Shown: positions 45,314-54,665, numbered from the stretch's first letter. The stretch is DNA of 64,000 nt from Brucella anthropi ATCC 49188 (GCF_000017405.1 NC_009668.1:1080001-1144000); one strand, 5' to 3'. Notes: generated by a model not told the origin, from the sequence alone. Numbers and translations are program-made.

Positions 45314-46216
45314 TCAATTCTGCTTCGGATCGAGCACGTCGCGCAGACCGTCGCCGAGGAAATTGAAGGCGAGCGATACGAGGAAGATCGCGATGCCGGG
45401 GATGGTGGCAACCCACCATTGTTCAAAGATAAAGCGCTTGGCAGTGGCAATCATCGCACCCCATTCGGGCGACGGCGGCTGTGCACCCATTCCGAGGAAG
45501 CCAAGGCTTGCGGCGGTGATGATGATCGAGCTCATGTCGAGCGTAATGCGCACAATGACGCTCGGCACACAAAGCGGCATGATGTGACGCAAAATGATGC
45601 GGAATGGCGATGCACCGGTCAGCTTGGCGGCTGCAATGAAATCGCTCTTGCGCAAAGTCATGGTTTCCGCACGCGCCAGACGCGCATAGGGTGGCCACGC
45701 AGTCAATGCGATTGCAAGCACGGCACTTTCAACACCTGGCTTCAGCGCAGCCACGAAGGCCAGCGCCAGGATCAACCGAGGAAACGCAAGAAAGACATCA
45801 GTGACGCGCATCAACGCGGTGTCAACAATCCCGCCGAAATAGCCGGCGATACAACCGATAAAGAGCCCGATCGGCGCAACGAGAATGACAACAGCGATAA
45901 CCATTCCAAGGGTTACGCGGCCACCGTAAAGAATGCGCGATAGGATATCGCGGCCTAGCTCATCAGTCCCGAACCAATGCGCGGCAGTGGGAGCAGACAG
46001 ACGGTTGCCTAGGTCTTGAACACTCGGATCATATGGCGCCAGCAATGGTGCGGCCAACGACAAAACGATGAAAGCGACAATGATAAAGAGACCAATCATC
46101 GCGAGCGGATTGGCCCGAAGGTTCACCCAAATGCGGTAGCGCCTGCCCCAGTTAGCCTGAGAACGAGAAGCAGGCGAGTCATCTAGCGCCCAGTTATGAA
46201 AATTGGCAAAAATCAT
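45314..46216 (-). CDS. Peptide ABC transporter permease (DppC-like)
   Basis: The 300-residue membrane protein starts with a cytoplasmic stretch and a membrane segment (LAMIGLFIIVAFIVLSLAAP), then the DppC loop HWFGTDELGRDILSRILYGG and the EAA-type motif. It has about six membrane segments. The start overlaps the DppB stop by four bases. Confidence 0.91.
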   Translation of the reverse strand: MIFANFHNWALDDSPASRSQANWGRRYRIWVNLRANPLAMIGLFIIVAFIVLSLAAPLLAPYDPSVQDLGNRLSAPTAAHWFGTDELGRDILSRILYGGRVTLGMVIAVVILVAPIGLFIGCIAGYFGGIVDTALMRVTDVFLAFPRLILALAFVAALKPGVESAVLAIALTAWPPYARLARAETMTLRKSDFIAAAKLTGASPFRIILRHIMPLCVPSVIVRITLDMSSIIITAASLGFLGMGAQPPSPEWGAMIATAKRFIFEQWWVATIPGIAIFLVSLAFNFLGDGLRDVLDPKQN

Positions 46217-47226
46217 CGGACACGCGGATCCAGAACTTTGTAGAGGATATCGGCGAGCAGGTTGAGCCCGACATAAATGATACCGATGAGCAGTGTAGCG
46301 CCCACCACCGGATTCATATCGGCATTCATCAGCGACACGGTCAGATACTGTCCCAAGCCCGGCCAGCTGAAGACCGTCTCGGTCACGACAGCACCCTCCA
46401 GCAGACCTGCATAGGTGAGAGCCAGAACTGTCACGAGCTGCACGGCAACGGTCGGGAAAGCATGTTTCCAGATGACCGAGGTCAGCGACAAGCCTTTCGC
46501 ACGTGCCGTAATCACGAACTCACCCTTGAGTGCGTCAAGCATGAAAGCGCGGGTCATACGCGTGATATACGCCATGCTGAAGTAAGCGAGGATCAGAACC
46601 GGCTGAATCATGTGATAGACGGCATCCCGGAACGCGTCCCAGTCGCCCTCAATAAGAGTATCGATCGTGAGCAGGCCGGTAACATGCGGGATCATGCCTT
46701 CATAGATGATGTCCTGTCGTCCCGGACCGGGCGCTATATCGAGTGTCGCATAGAAGACGAGAAGCGATATCAGTGCCAGCATGAAAACGGGAACAGAGTG
46801 CCCTGCAAGACAGATCACGCGGATCGTCTGGTCGACGATGGAACCCTGCCGGACAGCAGCCCACACCCCCAGCGGAATACCGATAAGAGCAGCAACAAGA
46901 AGCGCAGCCGTTGCCAGTTCCAATGTCGCGGGAAAATAACGGGCGATATCCTGTGTCACCGGATTACGGGTCAGAATAGAGTTGCCGAAATCGCCGTGCA
47001 GGACCTGCCCGACATAATGCACGAACTGGATTACAAGTGGCTGATCGAGCCCCATCTCCGCGCGGACGCGCTGGATAACAGCCTCTGGCGCATTGTCGCC
47101 CACCGCAGCAATAACAGGATCGACCGGCATGACGCGGCCGATCATGAAGGTAATGACCATAAGCCCGAACAGCGTGATTAACACGCTGCTCAGGATACCG
47201 GTCAGGTTCTTGAGGCTTTTCTTCAC
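46213..47226 (-). CDS. Peptide ABC transporter permease (DppB-like)
   Basis: The 337-residue membrane protein has the DppB-type opening LITLFGLMVITFMIGRVMPV, the ARAKGLSLTSVIWKHAFPT loop and ETVFSWPGLGQY. The start is a GTG at 47226 overlapping the binding-protein stop (GTGA). With DppC it forms the peptide channel. Confidence 0.91.
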   Translation of the reverse strand: MKKSLKNLTGILSSVLITLFGLMVITFMIGRVMPVDPVIAAVGDNAPEAVIQRVRAEMGLDQPLVIQFVHYVGQVLHGDFGNSILTRNPVTQDIARYFPATLELATAALLVAALIGIPLGVWAAVRQGSIVDQTIRVICLAGHSVPVFMLALISLLVFYATLDIAPGPGRQDIIYEGMIPHVTGLLTIDTLIEGDWDAFRDAVYHMIQPVLILAYFSMAYITRMTRAFMLDALKGEFVITARAKGLSLTSVIWKHAFPTVAVQLVTVLALTYAGLLEGAVVTETVFSWPGLGQYLTVSLMNADMNPVVGATLLIGIIYVGLNLLADILYKVLDPRVR

Positions 47227-48821
47227 GCCTTGGCGATCCCTGCATAGGAATGAGAATCGGACAAGACGCCGAGACGCATTCCGGTAACATCCTTGCGGCA
47301 GGCAGCTGTGGTAACGGTCTGAAGCATCACGATAAACGGACTATCGTTCATGAATTCGCGCTGCAGATTCTCATAGAGTTCGATGCGCTTTGCTGAATCG
47401 CGTTCATCGCGGGCTGCAATCGACTTCTTCGCGAACTCCTCGTTCTGATAGGACGAGCGCCAGGCGAAAGGCTTGGTAGCCGCATTATCCGAATTATCCG
47501 GATTGTTACAGAAAACGTCGGCATTAGTGTTCGGATCGAAGTAGTCAGAACCCCAGGCGGTCAGCGCAATTTCGTGCTCGCGAGCACGCATTTTGGTGAG
47601 GACCTGACGGTTCTCTGCGGCCAGAAGTTCGACCTTGATTCCAATTTCGGCGAGGTTCGCCTGAATGGCCTGTGCGATATCCGGCCAAGGCTGAGCAGAA
47701 TAATGATCCATTTTGATGGTAAAACCATCGGCAAGACCAGCTTCCTGCATCAGGCTTTTCGCCTTTTCCAAATCCTTCTGGAATGGCGTTTCGTTAACCG
47801 CACCGGGGAAACCCTCCGGGATGATGGTCTGGTGCACCTTGTGCGTCAGCGGAACGATGTTCTTCTGAATGCCCTGATAGTCGACCGCCCACTTGATCGC
47901 CTGCCAGAGCTTTGGATTAGTAAGCTTTTCAATCTTCTGATTGAGAGACATCAGGCCAATGCCCGCGATTGCCTTGGTGACGAGCTCGAAATCACCATTG
48001 CCCTGAAGAACCCGCAACTGCTCGGACGTCAGATTGCGGGCAATATCGACATCACCCTTCTGAAGCATCAAGAGCTGCGAAGACGGGTCCGCGACGTGAC
48101 GCAGAAGGATGCGCTTCACATTGCCCTTGTATGCGCCATGTGGATTAACGTTCAGGATGATGCTTTCGCTCGGCTTCCAGGAAACGAGAACCCATTCGCC
48201 CGAACCGGCGCTGTTCTTCTGAAGCCAGCCGTTACCGAGATCGTCACCGGATGCATTTTCCAGAACGGTTTTCTTTTCCACGATGCTGGCAACGCTTGCC
48301 GACAGGCAATACAGCAGGAACGGCAGCGATGTCGACTGCTCGACCGTCAGAGACAATGTCGACGGATCGGTCGCTACGATGTTCTTTTCTGCATTCTCTG
48401 GCGTGAAACCGAACTGGCCAATGATGAAAGCCGGGCCCTTGTTCATCTTGATCGCACGCTGCAGCGAGAAAGCAGCATCTTCAGCCGTGATCTGCGCGCC
48501 GCTTGCAAATTTTGCATTCGGATCGATCTTGAAGATGAAGACCTTCCCATCAGCGTCGGCTTCCCAGGAAACAGCAACGCCGCCTTCCACCTGGTCCGGA
48601 TTGGAAAGGCTTGGATGTACCAGACGCTGGTACATGTTGTTGCAGACTTCGCTGCCGACAGCTTCGAAGCTCTCATGCGGATCAAGACTGGTCATATTGT
48701 CGAGCTGCTGGGCCACAACCAGAATATCCTGACGCCCGGCTCCAATGGCAGGCAAAATGCTCGCATAGGACAGGAAAGGAACGGCAGCCGCACCTGCCAG
48801 AAAACCGCGTCTTGAAATCAT
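47223..48821 (-). CDS. Peptide ABC transporter binding protein (DppA-like), Tat signal
   Basis: The 532-residue family 5 binding protein starts at 48821 behind AGAGGAG. The N-terminus MISRRGFLAGAAAVPFLSY has a twin-arginine (SRRxFL) signal, unlike most Sec-exported DppA proteins. The family pattern is clear (TSLDPHESFEAVGSEVCNNM; DPNAKFASGAQITAEDAAFS). It is first in the six-gene operon. Tandem inverted repeats at 48944-48979 lie in the 308-bp region shared with the divergent dipeptidase. Confidence 0.9.
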   Translation of the reverse strand: MISRRGFLAGAAAVPFLSYASILPAIGAGRQDILVVAQQLDNMTSLDPHESFEAVGSEVCNNMYQRLVHPSLSNPDQVEGGVAVSWEADADGKVFIFKIDPNAKFASGAQITAEDAAFSLQRAIKMNKGPAFIIGQFGFTPENAEKNIVATDPSTLSLTVEQSTSLPFLLYCLSASVASIVEKKTVLENASGDDLGNGWLQKNSAGSGEWVLVSWKPSESIILNVNPHGAYKGNVKRILLRHVADPSSQLLMLQKGDVDIARNLTSEQLRVLQGNGDFELVTKAIAGIGLMSLNQKIEKLTNPKLWQAIKWAVDYQGIQKNIVPLTHKVHQTIIPEGFPGAVNETPFQKDLEKAKSLMQEAGLADGFTIKMDHYSAQPWPDIAQAIQANLAEIGIKVELLAAENRQVLTKMRAREHEIALTAWGSDYFDPNTNADVFCNNPDNSDNAATKPFAWRSSYQNEEFAKKSIAARDERDSAKRIELYENLQREFMNDSPFIVMLQTVTTAACRKDVTGMRLGVLSDSHSYAGIAKA

Positions 48822-48943
48822 TGAGAGCTCCTCTTGCAACGCTTTCTGAATGGCTCCCTGACATCGGGCGCTTATCGACAGCGTTCTATCTCTGGATATA
48901 TTTTTCCAGCTTCCCGCTATCACGTCAGCGGAGGCAGGGGCCA

Positions 48944-48979
48944 ATGCAGAATTTTGCATTCCCTATGCAGAGTTTGCAT
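48944..48979. promoter_or_regulatory. Tandem operator-like repeats between importer and dipeptidase
   Basis: ATGCAGAATTTTGCAT (48944-48959) and ATGCAGAGTTTGCAT (48965-48979) are two near-copies, each an inverted repeat of TGCA/ATGCAT type, starting 21 bases apart (two helical turns). The rest of the 48822-49129 region is AT-rich and shows no gene. They could couple control of the importer and dipeptidase genes. Confidence 0.5.
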
Positions 48980-49129
48980 GAGGGCAAACTAAAGGAGAGC
49001 TTTTGCAAGAAAGAATAGCCCTTCATGCAGGGCCGTCATATCAAGTGACCGAAATCGCATTTGCAATTCTTCTCGCTTGGGTCCATCACCCCTCTCAAAT
49101 ACCAGACTTGATTTTGAAAAGGCTTCCCC

Positions 49130-50170
49130 ATGGCGACAGAACAGAAGATACCCGTTTTCGATGGTCACAACGACGTGCTGTTGCGCCTGTGGTCATCGCA
49201 TGCTTCCTCGCCTGAAAAGCGTTTTCTTGAAGGAGAAAATGTCGGCCATATCGACCTTCCACGCGCGCAGAAGGGTGGGCTCGGCGGCGGCTTGTGCGCC
49301 GTATATGTGCCCTCGCCTTCACGAGAACTCGACACTAATGGCAATCTGGCGACTCCGAGCCAGACGGATGCGATGAAGGCAACGCTCGCCATGTCGGCAG
49401 TACTTCTGAAAATCGAACGGGCGTCAGAAGGCAAGGTTCGTATTTGCAAAACTGCAGCCGATATTCGTGATGCCTTTGCCAACGGCATTTTTGCTTCTGT
49501 CTATCATATCGAAGGTGTGGAGGCTTTTAGCGAAGACCTTGATGCCCTTTATGTATTGCATGAGGCAGGCCTCAGAACGCTTGGGCCTGTCTGGAGCCGT
49601 CCGAATATTTTTGCCCATGGCATCCCGTTCCGGTTTCCGGCGTCGCCTGACATCGGCCCGGGCCTCACCGATCATGGCAAAGCGCTCATTCGCGCCTGCA
49701 ATGAACTCAAAGTCATGGTCGACCTTTCCCACATGAACGAGAAAGGCTTCTGGGACATAGCGGCAATTTCCGATGCGCCGCTCGTGGCTTCGCATTCAAA
49801 TGCGCACGCGCTTTGCCAGCAAAGCCGCAACCTGACCGACAAGCAGCTGGATGCCATTCGCGATACTGGCGGTCTCGTCGGGCTTAACTTTGGCGTTTCA
49901 TTCCTGCGCGAAGATGGAAAACGCGATCCGAATACGGATCTGAGTGAACTCGTTCGCCATGCTGATTACATTGTCAACCGCATCGGGATCGACCATCTGG
50001 CTCTGGGTTCCGATTTTGACGGCACCACGATTTCTTCCACGCTTCGCGATGTCGGTGATCTCCAGCTCGTCATAGACGCCTTCCGTAAACACGGCTACGA
50101 CGATGCTTCCATCGTAAAGCTGGCCCATGCAAACTGGATCAATGTGCTTGAGCGTACCTGGGGTGCTTAA
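49130..50170 (+). CDS. Membrane dipeptidase family (M19) enzyme
   Basis: The 346-residue zinc peptidase of the renal dipeptidase family has the metal ligands in DGHNDVLLR (His and Asp, about residues 12-14), VYHIEGVEAF (Glu bridge), DLSHMNEKG, SHSNAHAL and LGSDFDG. M19 enzymes split dipeptides and several accept D-residues at the C-terminal side. There is no signal peptide, so it acts in the cytoplasm. It is divergent from the peptide importer operon and converges with the gene at 50190; both probably stop at the hairpin 50185-50211. Confidence 0.91.
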   Translation: MATEQKIPVFDGHNDVLLRLWSSHASSPEKRFLEGENVGHIDLPRAQKGGLGGGLCAVYVPSPSRELDTNGNLATPSQTDAMKATLAMSAVLLKIERASEGKVRICKTAADIRDAFANGIFASVYHIEGVEAFSEDLDALYVLHEAGLRTLGPVWSRPNIFAHGIPFRFPASPDIGPGLTDHGKALIRACNELKVMVDLSHMNEKGFWDIAAISDAPLVASHSNAHALCQQSRNLTDKQLDAIRDTGGLVGLNFGVSFLREDGKRDPNTDLSELVRHADYIVNRIGIDHLALGSDFDGTTISSTLRDVGDLQLVIDAFRKHGYDDASIVKLAHANWINVLERTWGA

Positions 50171-50184
50171 GGGAAAAATAGAAA

Positions 50185-50211
50185 CGATCTCACCCTCGTA
50201 GGGTGAGATCG
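50185..50211. terminator. Convergent terminator overlapping a coding end
   Basis: CGATCTCACCCT (50185-50196) and AGGGTGAGATCG (50200-50211) form a perfect 12-bp stem with a 3-base loop. On the minus strand TTTCTATTTTT follows. The stop codon and last codons of the minus-strand gene are inside the stem. Confidence 0.85.
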
Positions 50212-50516
50212 AAAACATGATGGTGGATATGACCGTCGAACATTTCCAGAAGCCCCTTCGTTGCCTCCCGGCTTTCATATCGCACAGGTGAAGCAAGCGC
50301 TTTGGCCAAAGCTTCCCTACTGTCATACTGGGTCCACAGCACCATCGGATAGGCTGGCGCACCTTCATCGCGTTCGACAGCATAAAGAACTCGGACTTCC
50401 CTGATTCCCGGAAATTCAAGCCACATCGGCATAAGAATATTCGCGACATAAGCTTTGAACGCATCCTCGCGCCCAGAATGAATAGCGCCTTCAAAAAAGG
50501 CCTGCCTGACAATCAT
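50190..50516 (-). CDS. Small dimeric alpha-beta barrel protein
   Basis: The 108-residue cytoplasmic protein has the pattern of monooxygenase-like/EthD-type ferredoxin-fold dimers: a strand (VRQAFFEGAIHSG), a helix (EDAFKAYVANILMPMW), FPGIREVRVLYAVE, then a central strand with a helix and a His-rich end (GHIHHHVFDL). Such proteins are often small catabolic enzymes or isomerases. It follows a D-2-hydroxyacid dehydrogenase gene by 9 bases, so it probably acts in the same pathway. The reaction is unknown. Confidence 0.65.
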   Translation of the reverse strand: MIVRQAFFEGAIHSGREDAFKAYVANILMPMWLEFPGIREVRVLYAVERDEGAPAYPMVLWTQYDSREALAKALASPVRYESREATKGLLEMFDGHIHHHVFDLTLRG

Positions 50517-50525
50517 GGGAATAAC

Positions 50526-51476
50526 TCAGTTTACTTTGGTGGGTGGGACATCGCCGGAAAAATATGCGGCAAGATTGGCGAGTACGAGCTCACCCATTCC
50601 GACACGTGTTTCAACCGTTGCGCTGCCTTGATGCGGCATCAGCACGGTGTTTGGTGCGGACAGAAAATCCTCCCTGATCGTAGGTTCGTTGACGAAAACA
50701 TCAAGACCGGCACCGGCTATAGTTTCGTTATTCAAAGCAGCCAGAAGCGCATCTTCGTCAACCACACTGCCCCGGGCCACATTGATTAGATAACCCTTGC
50801 TTCCAAGTGCTGCTAGCACATCCGCGTTCACAATATTCGCCGTCGACGGATTAGCCGCGACGCACACTGCGAGTACGTCGCTCTGCTGCGCTAGTTCCGC
50901 GGGCGTTGCATGGGCAATCCAGTTTGTGCCCGCGACAGGAGAGCGGTTCCAATAGTGTACTTCCATGCCGAATGCTTCTGCACGTCGTGCAAACGACTTT
51001 CCGATCTGGCCAAGGCCCAGGACGCCAACCCGCTTCCCCTTGGGACTAACGCCAAGAGGAAATACTTCACGGCGCTCCCATTTGCCTTCCCGCACGAATT
51101 GATCGCCCTGAACAACATGGCGCATAACCGCCAGCATGAGAGCAATGCCTGTGTCGGCAACATCATCGGTCAAAACGCCAGGTGTGGTGCTGACATGTAC
51201 ATTGCGATCCCGCGCAAAAGCAAGATCGACCTTGTCCGTCCCAACGCCGTTGATGGCAATGAGGCCGAGCGATGGCAGACGCTCCATCCAACCATTGGAA
51301 AGCCCCGTTCCGCCACCGGTAACAACAGCACAAATGGTGCCAAGTGCCGCGTCAATCGCCGTCGTGTCTTCCGGCTTGTATAGACGAAGAATCTTGTAAG
51401 ATGCATCCAATCGCTCTTCGATCAACGGCATCATCGGCTCGATAAGCAGAACTTCGTTCGTCACTTCAAACTCCAT
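50526..51476 (-). CDS. D-2-hydroxyacid dehydrogenase
   Basis: The 316-residue NAD(P)-dependent enzyme has the dinucleotide motif GLGQIGKSFARR, then the catalytic triad: Arg in NVARGSVVDEDAL, Glu in FVNEPTI and His in MPHQGSAT. It interconverts 2-keto and D-2-hydroxy acids and resembles hydroxypyruvate/glyoxylate reductases. The start may be ATG 51476 or the GTG at 51464, which has GGAG six bases upstream. It follows an amino acid importer ATPase by 20 bases, suggesting it handles a keto acid derived from the imported amino acid. Confidence 0.87.
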   Translation of the reverse strand: MEFEVTNEVLLIEPMMPLIEERLDASYKILRLYKPEDTTAIDAALGTICAVVTGGGTGLSNGWMERLPSLGLIAINGVGTDKVDLAFARDRNVHVSTTPGVLTDDVADTGIALMLAVMRHVVQGDQFVREGKWERREVFPLGVSPKGKRVGVLGLGQIGKSFARRAEAFGMEVHYWNRSPVAGTNWIAHATPAELAQQSDVLAVCVAANPSTANIVNADVLAALGSKGYLINVARGSVVDEDALLAALNNETIAGAGLDVFVNEPTIREDFLSAPNTVLMPHQGSATVETRVGMGELVLANLAAYFSGDVPPTKVN

Positions 51477-51496
51477 TACTAAACTACTAGAGACGC

Positions 51497-52276
51497 TCAG
51501 GAAATCTGACCGATAAATGCCTTCGTGCGCTCATGCTTCGGATTGCCGAAAAATTCCTCCGGCTCCGCCATTTCAAGAATTTGTCCTTGATCCATGAAGA
51601 TGACACGATCTGCCACCTGCCGCGCGAAACCCATTTCATGGGTAACGCAGAGCATGGTCATGCCTTCCTTGGCGAGATCGATCATGGTGTCCAGAACTTC
51701 CTTGACCATTTCAGGATCGAGTGCAGAAGTCGGCTCATCAAAAAGCATGATCTTGGGATTCATGCATAGCGCACGGGCAATCGCCACACGCTGTTGCTGG
51801 CCACCCGATAGCTGGGCCGGATACTTATCCGCCTGTTCAGGAATGCGGACACGCTCGAGGTATTTGCGCGCTGTCTTCTCAGCTTCAACTTTCGAAACGC
51901 CACGCACTTTCATCGGAGCCAAAGTGCAATTCTCAAGCACCGTCATATGCGGAAACAAGTTGAACTGCTGGAAAACCATGCCCGTTTCCTGCCGGACGAT
52001 ATCTACATTCTTTCCACCTGCCGTCAGATCGTGGCCGTCTACAATGATGCGGCCTTTCTGAATGGTCTCCAGCTGATTGATACAACGGATGAGGGTCGAC
52101 TTCCCCGAGCCAGACGGACCGCAAATAACAATGCGTTCACCGCGAGCGACATTCAGATCAATATCTCTGAGAGCATGATAAGTGCCGTACCACTTGTTTA
52201 CTCCCTGCATGAGCACTGCAGGATCTGAAGCATCCTGCGGCAACCGGTTCGCTTTTCCCTGAGCCATCTGGTTCAT
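51497..52276 (-). CDS. Polar amino acid ABC transporter ATPase (GlnQ-like)
   Basis: The 259-residue ATPase has Walker [10 protein letters not shown], signature [15 protein letters not shown], Walker [15 protein letters not shown] and switch THEMGF, the pattern of GlnQ/HisP subunits. It comes after the binding protein in the operon and before the dehydrogenase gene. Confidence 0.91.
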   Translation of the reverse strand: MNQMAQGKANRLPQDASDPAVLMQGVNKWYGTYHALRDIDLNVARGERIVICGPSGSGKSTLIRCINQLETIQKGRIIVDGHDLTAGGKNVDIVRQETGMVFQQFNLFPHMTVLENCTLAPMKVRGVSKVEAEKTARKYLERVRIPEQADKYPAQLSGGQQQRVAIARALCMNPKIMLFDEPTSALDPEMVKEVLDTMIDLAKEGMTMLCVTHEMGFARQVADRVIFMDQGQILEMAEPEEFFGNPKHERTKAFIGQIS

Positions 52277-52348
52277 GTCGAGAAACTCACTTTCGTGGAC
52301 TGGATCGTCATGCCCGTCGGATGGACGGGCATGACGGAATTCGAGAGC

Positions 52349-53149
52349 TTACTTTGCCTGAGAGACAAAATCCGGCAGTGGCGCACCGAGCCACTTTTCA
52401 TGAATCTTGTTCAGTTCGCCGTCGCTCTTTGCCTTTTCGATGAACTTGTTGACGAATTCGAGCATTTCCGTCGCCCCCTTGCGAACAGCGATACCCTGTA
52501 CTTGCTGGCTGAGCTGGATTTTCTGATCATAGCGGCCCGGAGCAGCTTTTTCGATTTCGGCAGCCACGACATTGGAGAGCCCTATCAACTCAACCTGTCC
52601 CGAAAGCAGGGCTTGCACTGCGCTCGCATCATCATCGAAACGACGGATGTTGGCGTCCTGCGGCGCTACCTTGGTTACTGCCGTGTCCTGTGTTGAAGCA
52701 CGAGCGACACCGATCGATTTGCCAGAAAGCTCCTCCGGCTTTGTAACAACGGTGTCCTTCGGTCCGAATACGCCAATCGAAATACCAGCATAAGGCTGCG
52801 AGAAATCAACGCTCTTTGCCCGTTCCTCGGTGATGCCCAGCGAGGCAACCAGAACGTCCACCTGTCCGCTCTGCAGATAAGGAATACGGTTTGGACCGGT
52901 GACTGGCACGATCTGTGCGTCGACGCCCAGCTCCTTCGCCAGCAACTTCGCGACATCGGCGTCATACCCGTCCGGTTCATTGCTGGTGTTCATGATGCCA
53001 AATGGCGGAAAGTCGACCAGCATACCGATCTTGATTTTTCCAGCGGACTTGATGTCGTCAACGGTCTGAGCGAATGCAGCCGGTGCCAACGCCGTTGCAA
53101 GGGCACCCGCACCAATCAGGGCCATTGCCAAACGTCTGGTAATAGTCAT
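52349..53149 (-). CDS. Polar amino acid ABC transporter binding protein
   Basis: The 266-residue family 3 binding protein starts at 53149 behind AAGGGA with a signal peptide ending ALAPAAFA. Core motifs are GKIKIGMLVDFPPFGIM, GYDADVAKLLA and SLGITEERAKSVDFSQPYAG. It is not closely like the basic amino acid pair at 17155-18831. The ligand cannot be read from sequence; small neutral or acidic amino acids are possible. Confidence 0.9.
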   Translation of the reverse strand: MTITRRLAMALIGAGALATALAPAAFAQTVDDIKSAGKIKIGMLVDFPPFGIMNTSNEPDGYDADVAKLLAKELGVDAQIVPVTGPNRIPYLQSGQVDVLVASLGITEERAKSVDFSQPYAGISIGVFGPKDTVVTKPEELSGKSIGVARASTQDTAVTKVAPQDANIRRFDDDASAVQALLSGQVELIGLSNVVAAEIEKAAPGRYDQKIQLSQQVQGIAVRKGATEMLEFVNKFIEKAKSDGELNKIHEKWLGAPLPDFVSQAK

Positions 53150-53277
53150 GTTTATCCCTTCCCTATTAAGTACCAGTCTCCTCACCGGCACCGTTTCGTT
53201 ATTTTCAATGCATTTCCTGACGCCATGTTGGTTTACATTCGGTCGGAAATACTGATCGTCTTCCCGAAGCCCCCCAA

Positions 53278-53934
53278 TTACCGAGCTGTAGCGCGAGAAA
53301 ACCTCGTTTCCATTCGGCGTGCCAAAATCGATAGCGGCCAGCATAGGACAAAATAGACAGCCGCTACCGTGCCAAACACCATGAACGGGCTGAACGTCGC
53401 ATTGTTGATGATCTGTCCCTGTCGCGTCAGTTCTGTAAATCCGATGATCGCGGCAAGCGAAGTGCCTTTGATGAGCTGCACGAGAAAGCCCACTGTCGGC
53501 GCAACCGAAATGCGTGCGGCTTGTGGCAGGATCACATAGCGCATGCGATTGTAGTAGCGCAGCCCCAATGCCGTCGCCGCTTCACGTTGGCCGGGCGGCA
53601 CTGCATCAATACAGCCGCGCCAAATCTCTCCGAGAAAAGCGCTTGCATGCAATGTCAGCGCAATCGTCGCAGCAATCCAGGGGTTGATACCCAGACCGAA
53701 AATATTAAGGCCGAAGAACACCAGGAAGAGCTGCATCAGAAGCGGTGTACCCTGAAACAGCCTGATAAAGCCGAGTGCGATGTAACGTGGGGCGCGAGCG
53801 TCCGAAACACGCATCAGCGCGACAAGCAGCCCTCCGATGCCACCGCCGACAAAGGCAATAGCCGAAAGAGCAATGGTCCACTGCGCTGCATAGACGATAA
53901 TGAGAAATTCGTTCCAGCCGAAAGGTCTGATCAT
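53278..53934 (-). CDS. Polar amino acid ABC transporter permease 2
   Basis: The 218-residue membrane protein of the HisMQ family has the motif FIRLFQGTPLLMQLFLVFFG and the EAA-type loop GQREAATALGLRYYNRMRYV. It works with the permease at 53944, 9 bases upstream in the operon. Confidence 0.9.
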   Translation of the reverse strand: MIRPFGWNEFLIIVYAAQWTIALSAIAFVGGGIGGLLVALMRVSDARAPRYIALGFIRLFQGTPLLMQLFLVFFGLNIFGLGINPWIAATIALTLHASAFLGEIWRGCIDAVPPGQREAATALGLRYYNRMRYVILPQAARISVAPTVGFLVQLIKGTSLAAIIGFTELTRQGQIINNATFSPFMVFGTVAAVYFVLCWPLSILARRMETRFSRATAR

Positions 53935-53943
53935 GGCCCGCTC

Positions 53944-54612
53944 CTATCGGCTCAACGGGTATTTAAAAGCCACCTTCTCGATCACTGAGAAAATGGCCGA
54001 GAAACCGATGGACATGACGAGATACATGAGCGTGATAACAATATAGACCTCAAAACTCGCGAAGGTCGCCGACTGTAGATCGTTACCCGCCGCGGCAAGT
54101 TCGTTTGCGGAAATTACGGAGACCACACTCGAAGTCAGCATCAGATAGATAAATTGGCTGGTGAGTGACGGATAAACCGTCCGCAAAGCTGGTTTCATGA
54201 TCACATAACGGAACACTTGCAGCTTTGAGAGACCGAGTGCGGTTCCTGCTTCCACCTGACCTTTATGAATGGATTCAATGCCGGCACGAATAATCTCGGT
54301 ACCGTAAGCGCCGAAGTTCACCACCAGCGCAAGAAGCGCTGCACTGTTGGGCGACAATCGCAAACCAGCAGAAGGCAATCCAAAGAAGATGAAGAAAATC
54401 TGCACCAGAAACGGCGTGTTGCGGATAATTTCGATATAGGCATCAATGATTAAGCGTACTGGCTTTGGTCCAGACGTCTTCCCAAGCGCGCAGACTATCG
54501 AAACAATCAGGCCGAGCACCATCGCCGCGCAAGACAATTCAATTGTCTGCCACGCGCCGACAAGCAACTTATCCATCGCCGCGAAAACAGGCGCGAAGTT
54601 GAAATTATACAA
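53944..54612 (-). CDS. Polar amino acid ABC transporter permease 1
   Basis: The 222-residue membrane protein of the HisMQ family has YIEIIRNTPFLVQIFFIFFG and the EAA-type loop GQVEAGTALGLSKLQVFRYV. It is first in the importer operon. A 16-bp palindrome 54 bases before the start is the likely operator. Confidence 0.9.
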   Translation of the reverse strand: MYNFNFAPVFAAMDKLLVGAWQTIELSCAAMVLGLIVSIVCALGKTSGPKPVRLIIDAYIEIIRNTPFLVQIFFIFFGLPSAGLRLSPNSAALLALVVNFGAYGTEIIRAGIESIHKGQVEAGTALGLSKLQVFRYVIMKPALRTVYPSLTSQFIYLMLTSSVVSVISANELAAAGNDLQSATFASFEVYIVITLMYLVMSIGFSAIFSVIEKVAFKYPLSR

Positions 54613-54665
54613 TGCTGAACCTCCCGGTACGCAATTGTGCCGATTTCTCCTCCCGGCATCAATAA

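Noticed and set aside
47574..48815. 413-residue open frame on the plus strand
   Set aside because: It lies opposite the peptide-binding protein gene, which has a clear family match and ribosome site; the antisense frame has no domain pattern.
48822..49129. Small frames in the peptide-block divergent promoter
   Set aside because: They overlap the tandem repeats and ribosome sites and show no coding character.
49130..50170. Reading the M19 dipeptidase as an antibiotic resistance enzyme
   Set aside because: M19 enzymes can open some beta-lactams, but the context is peptide import and nothing here indicates resistance.
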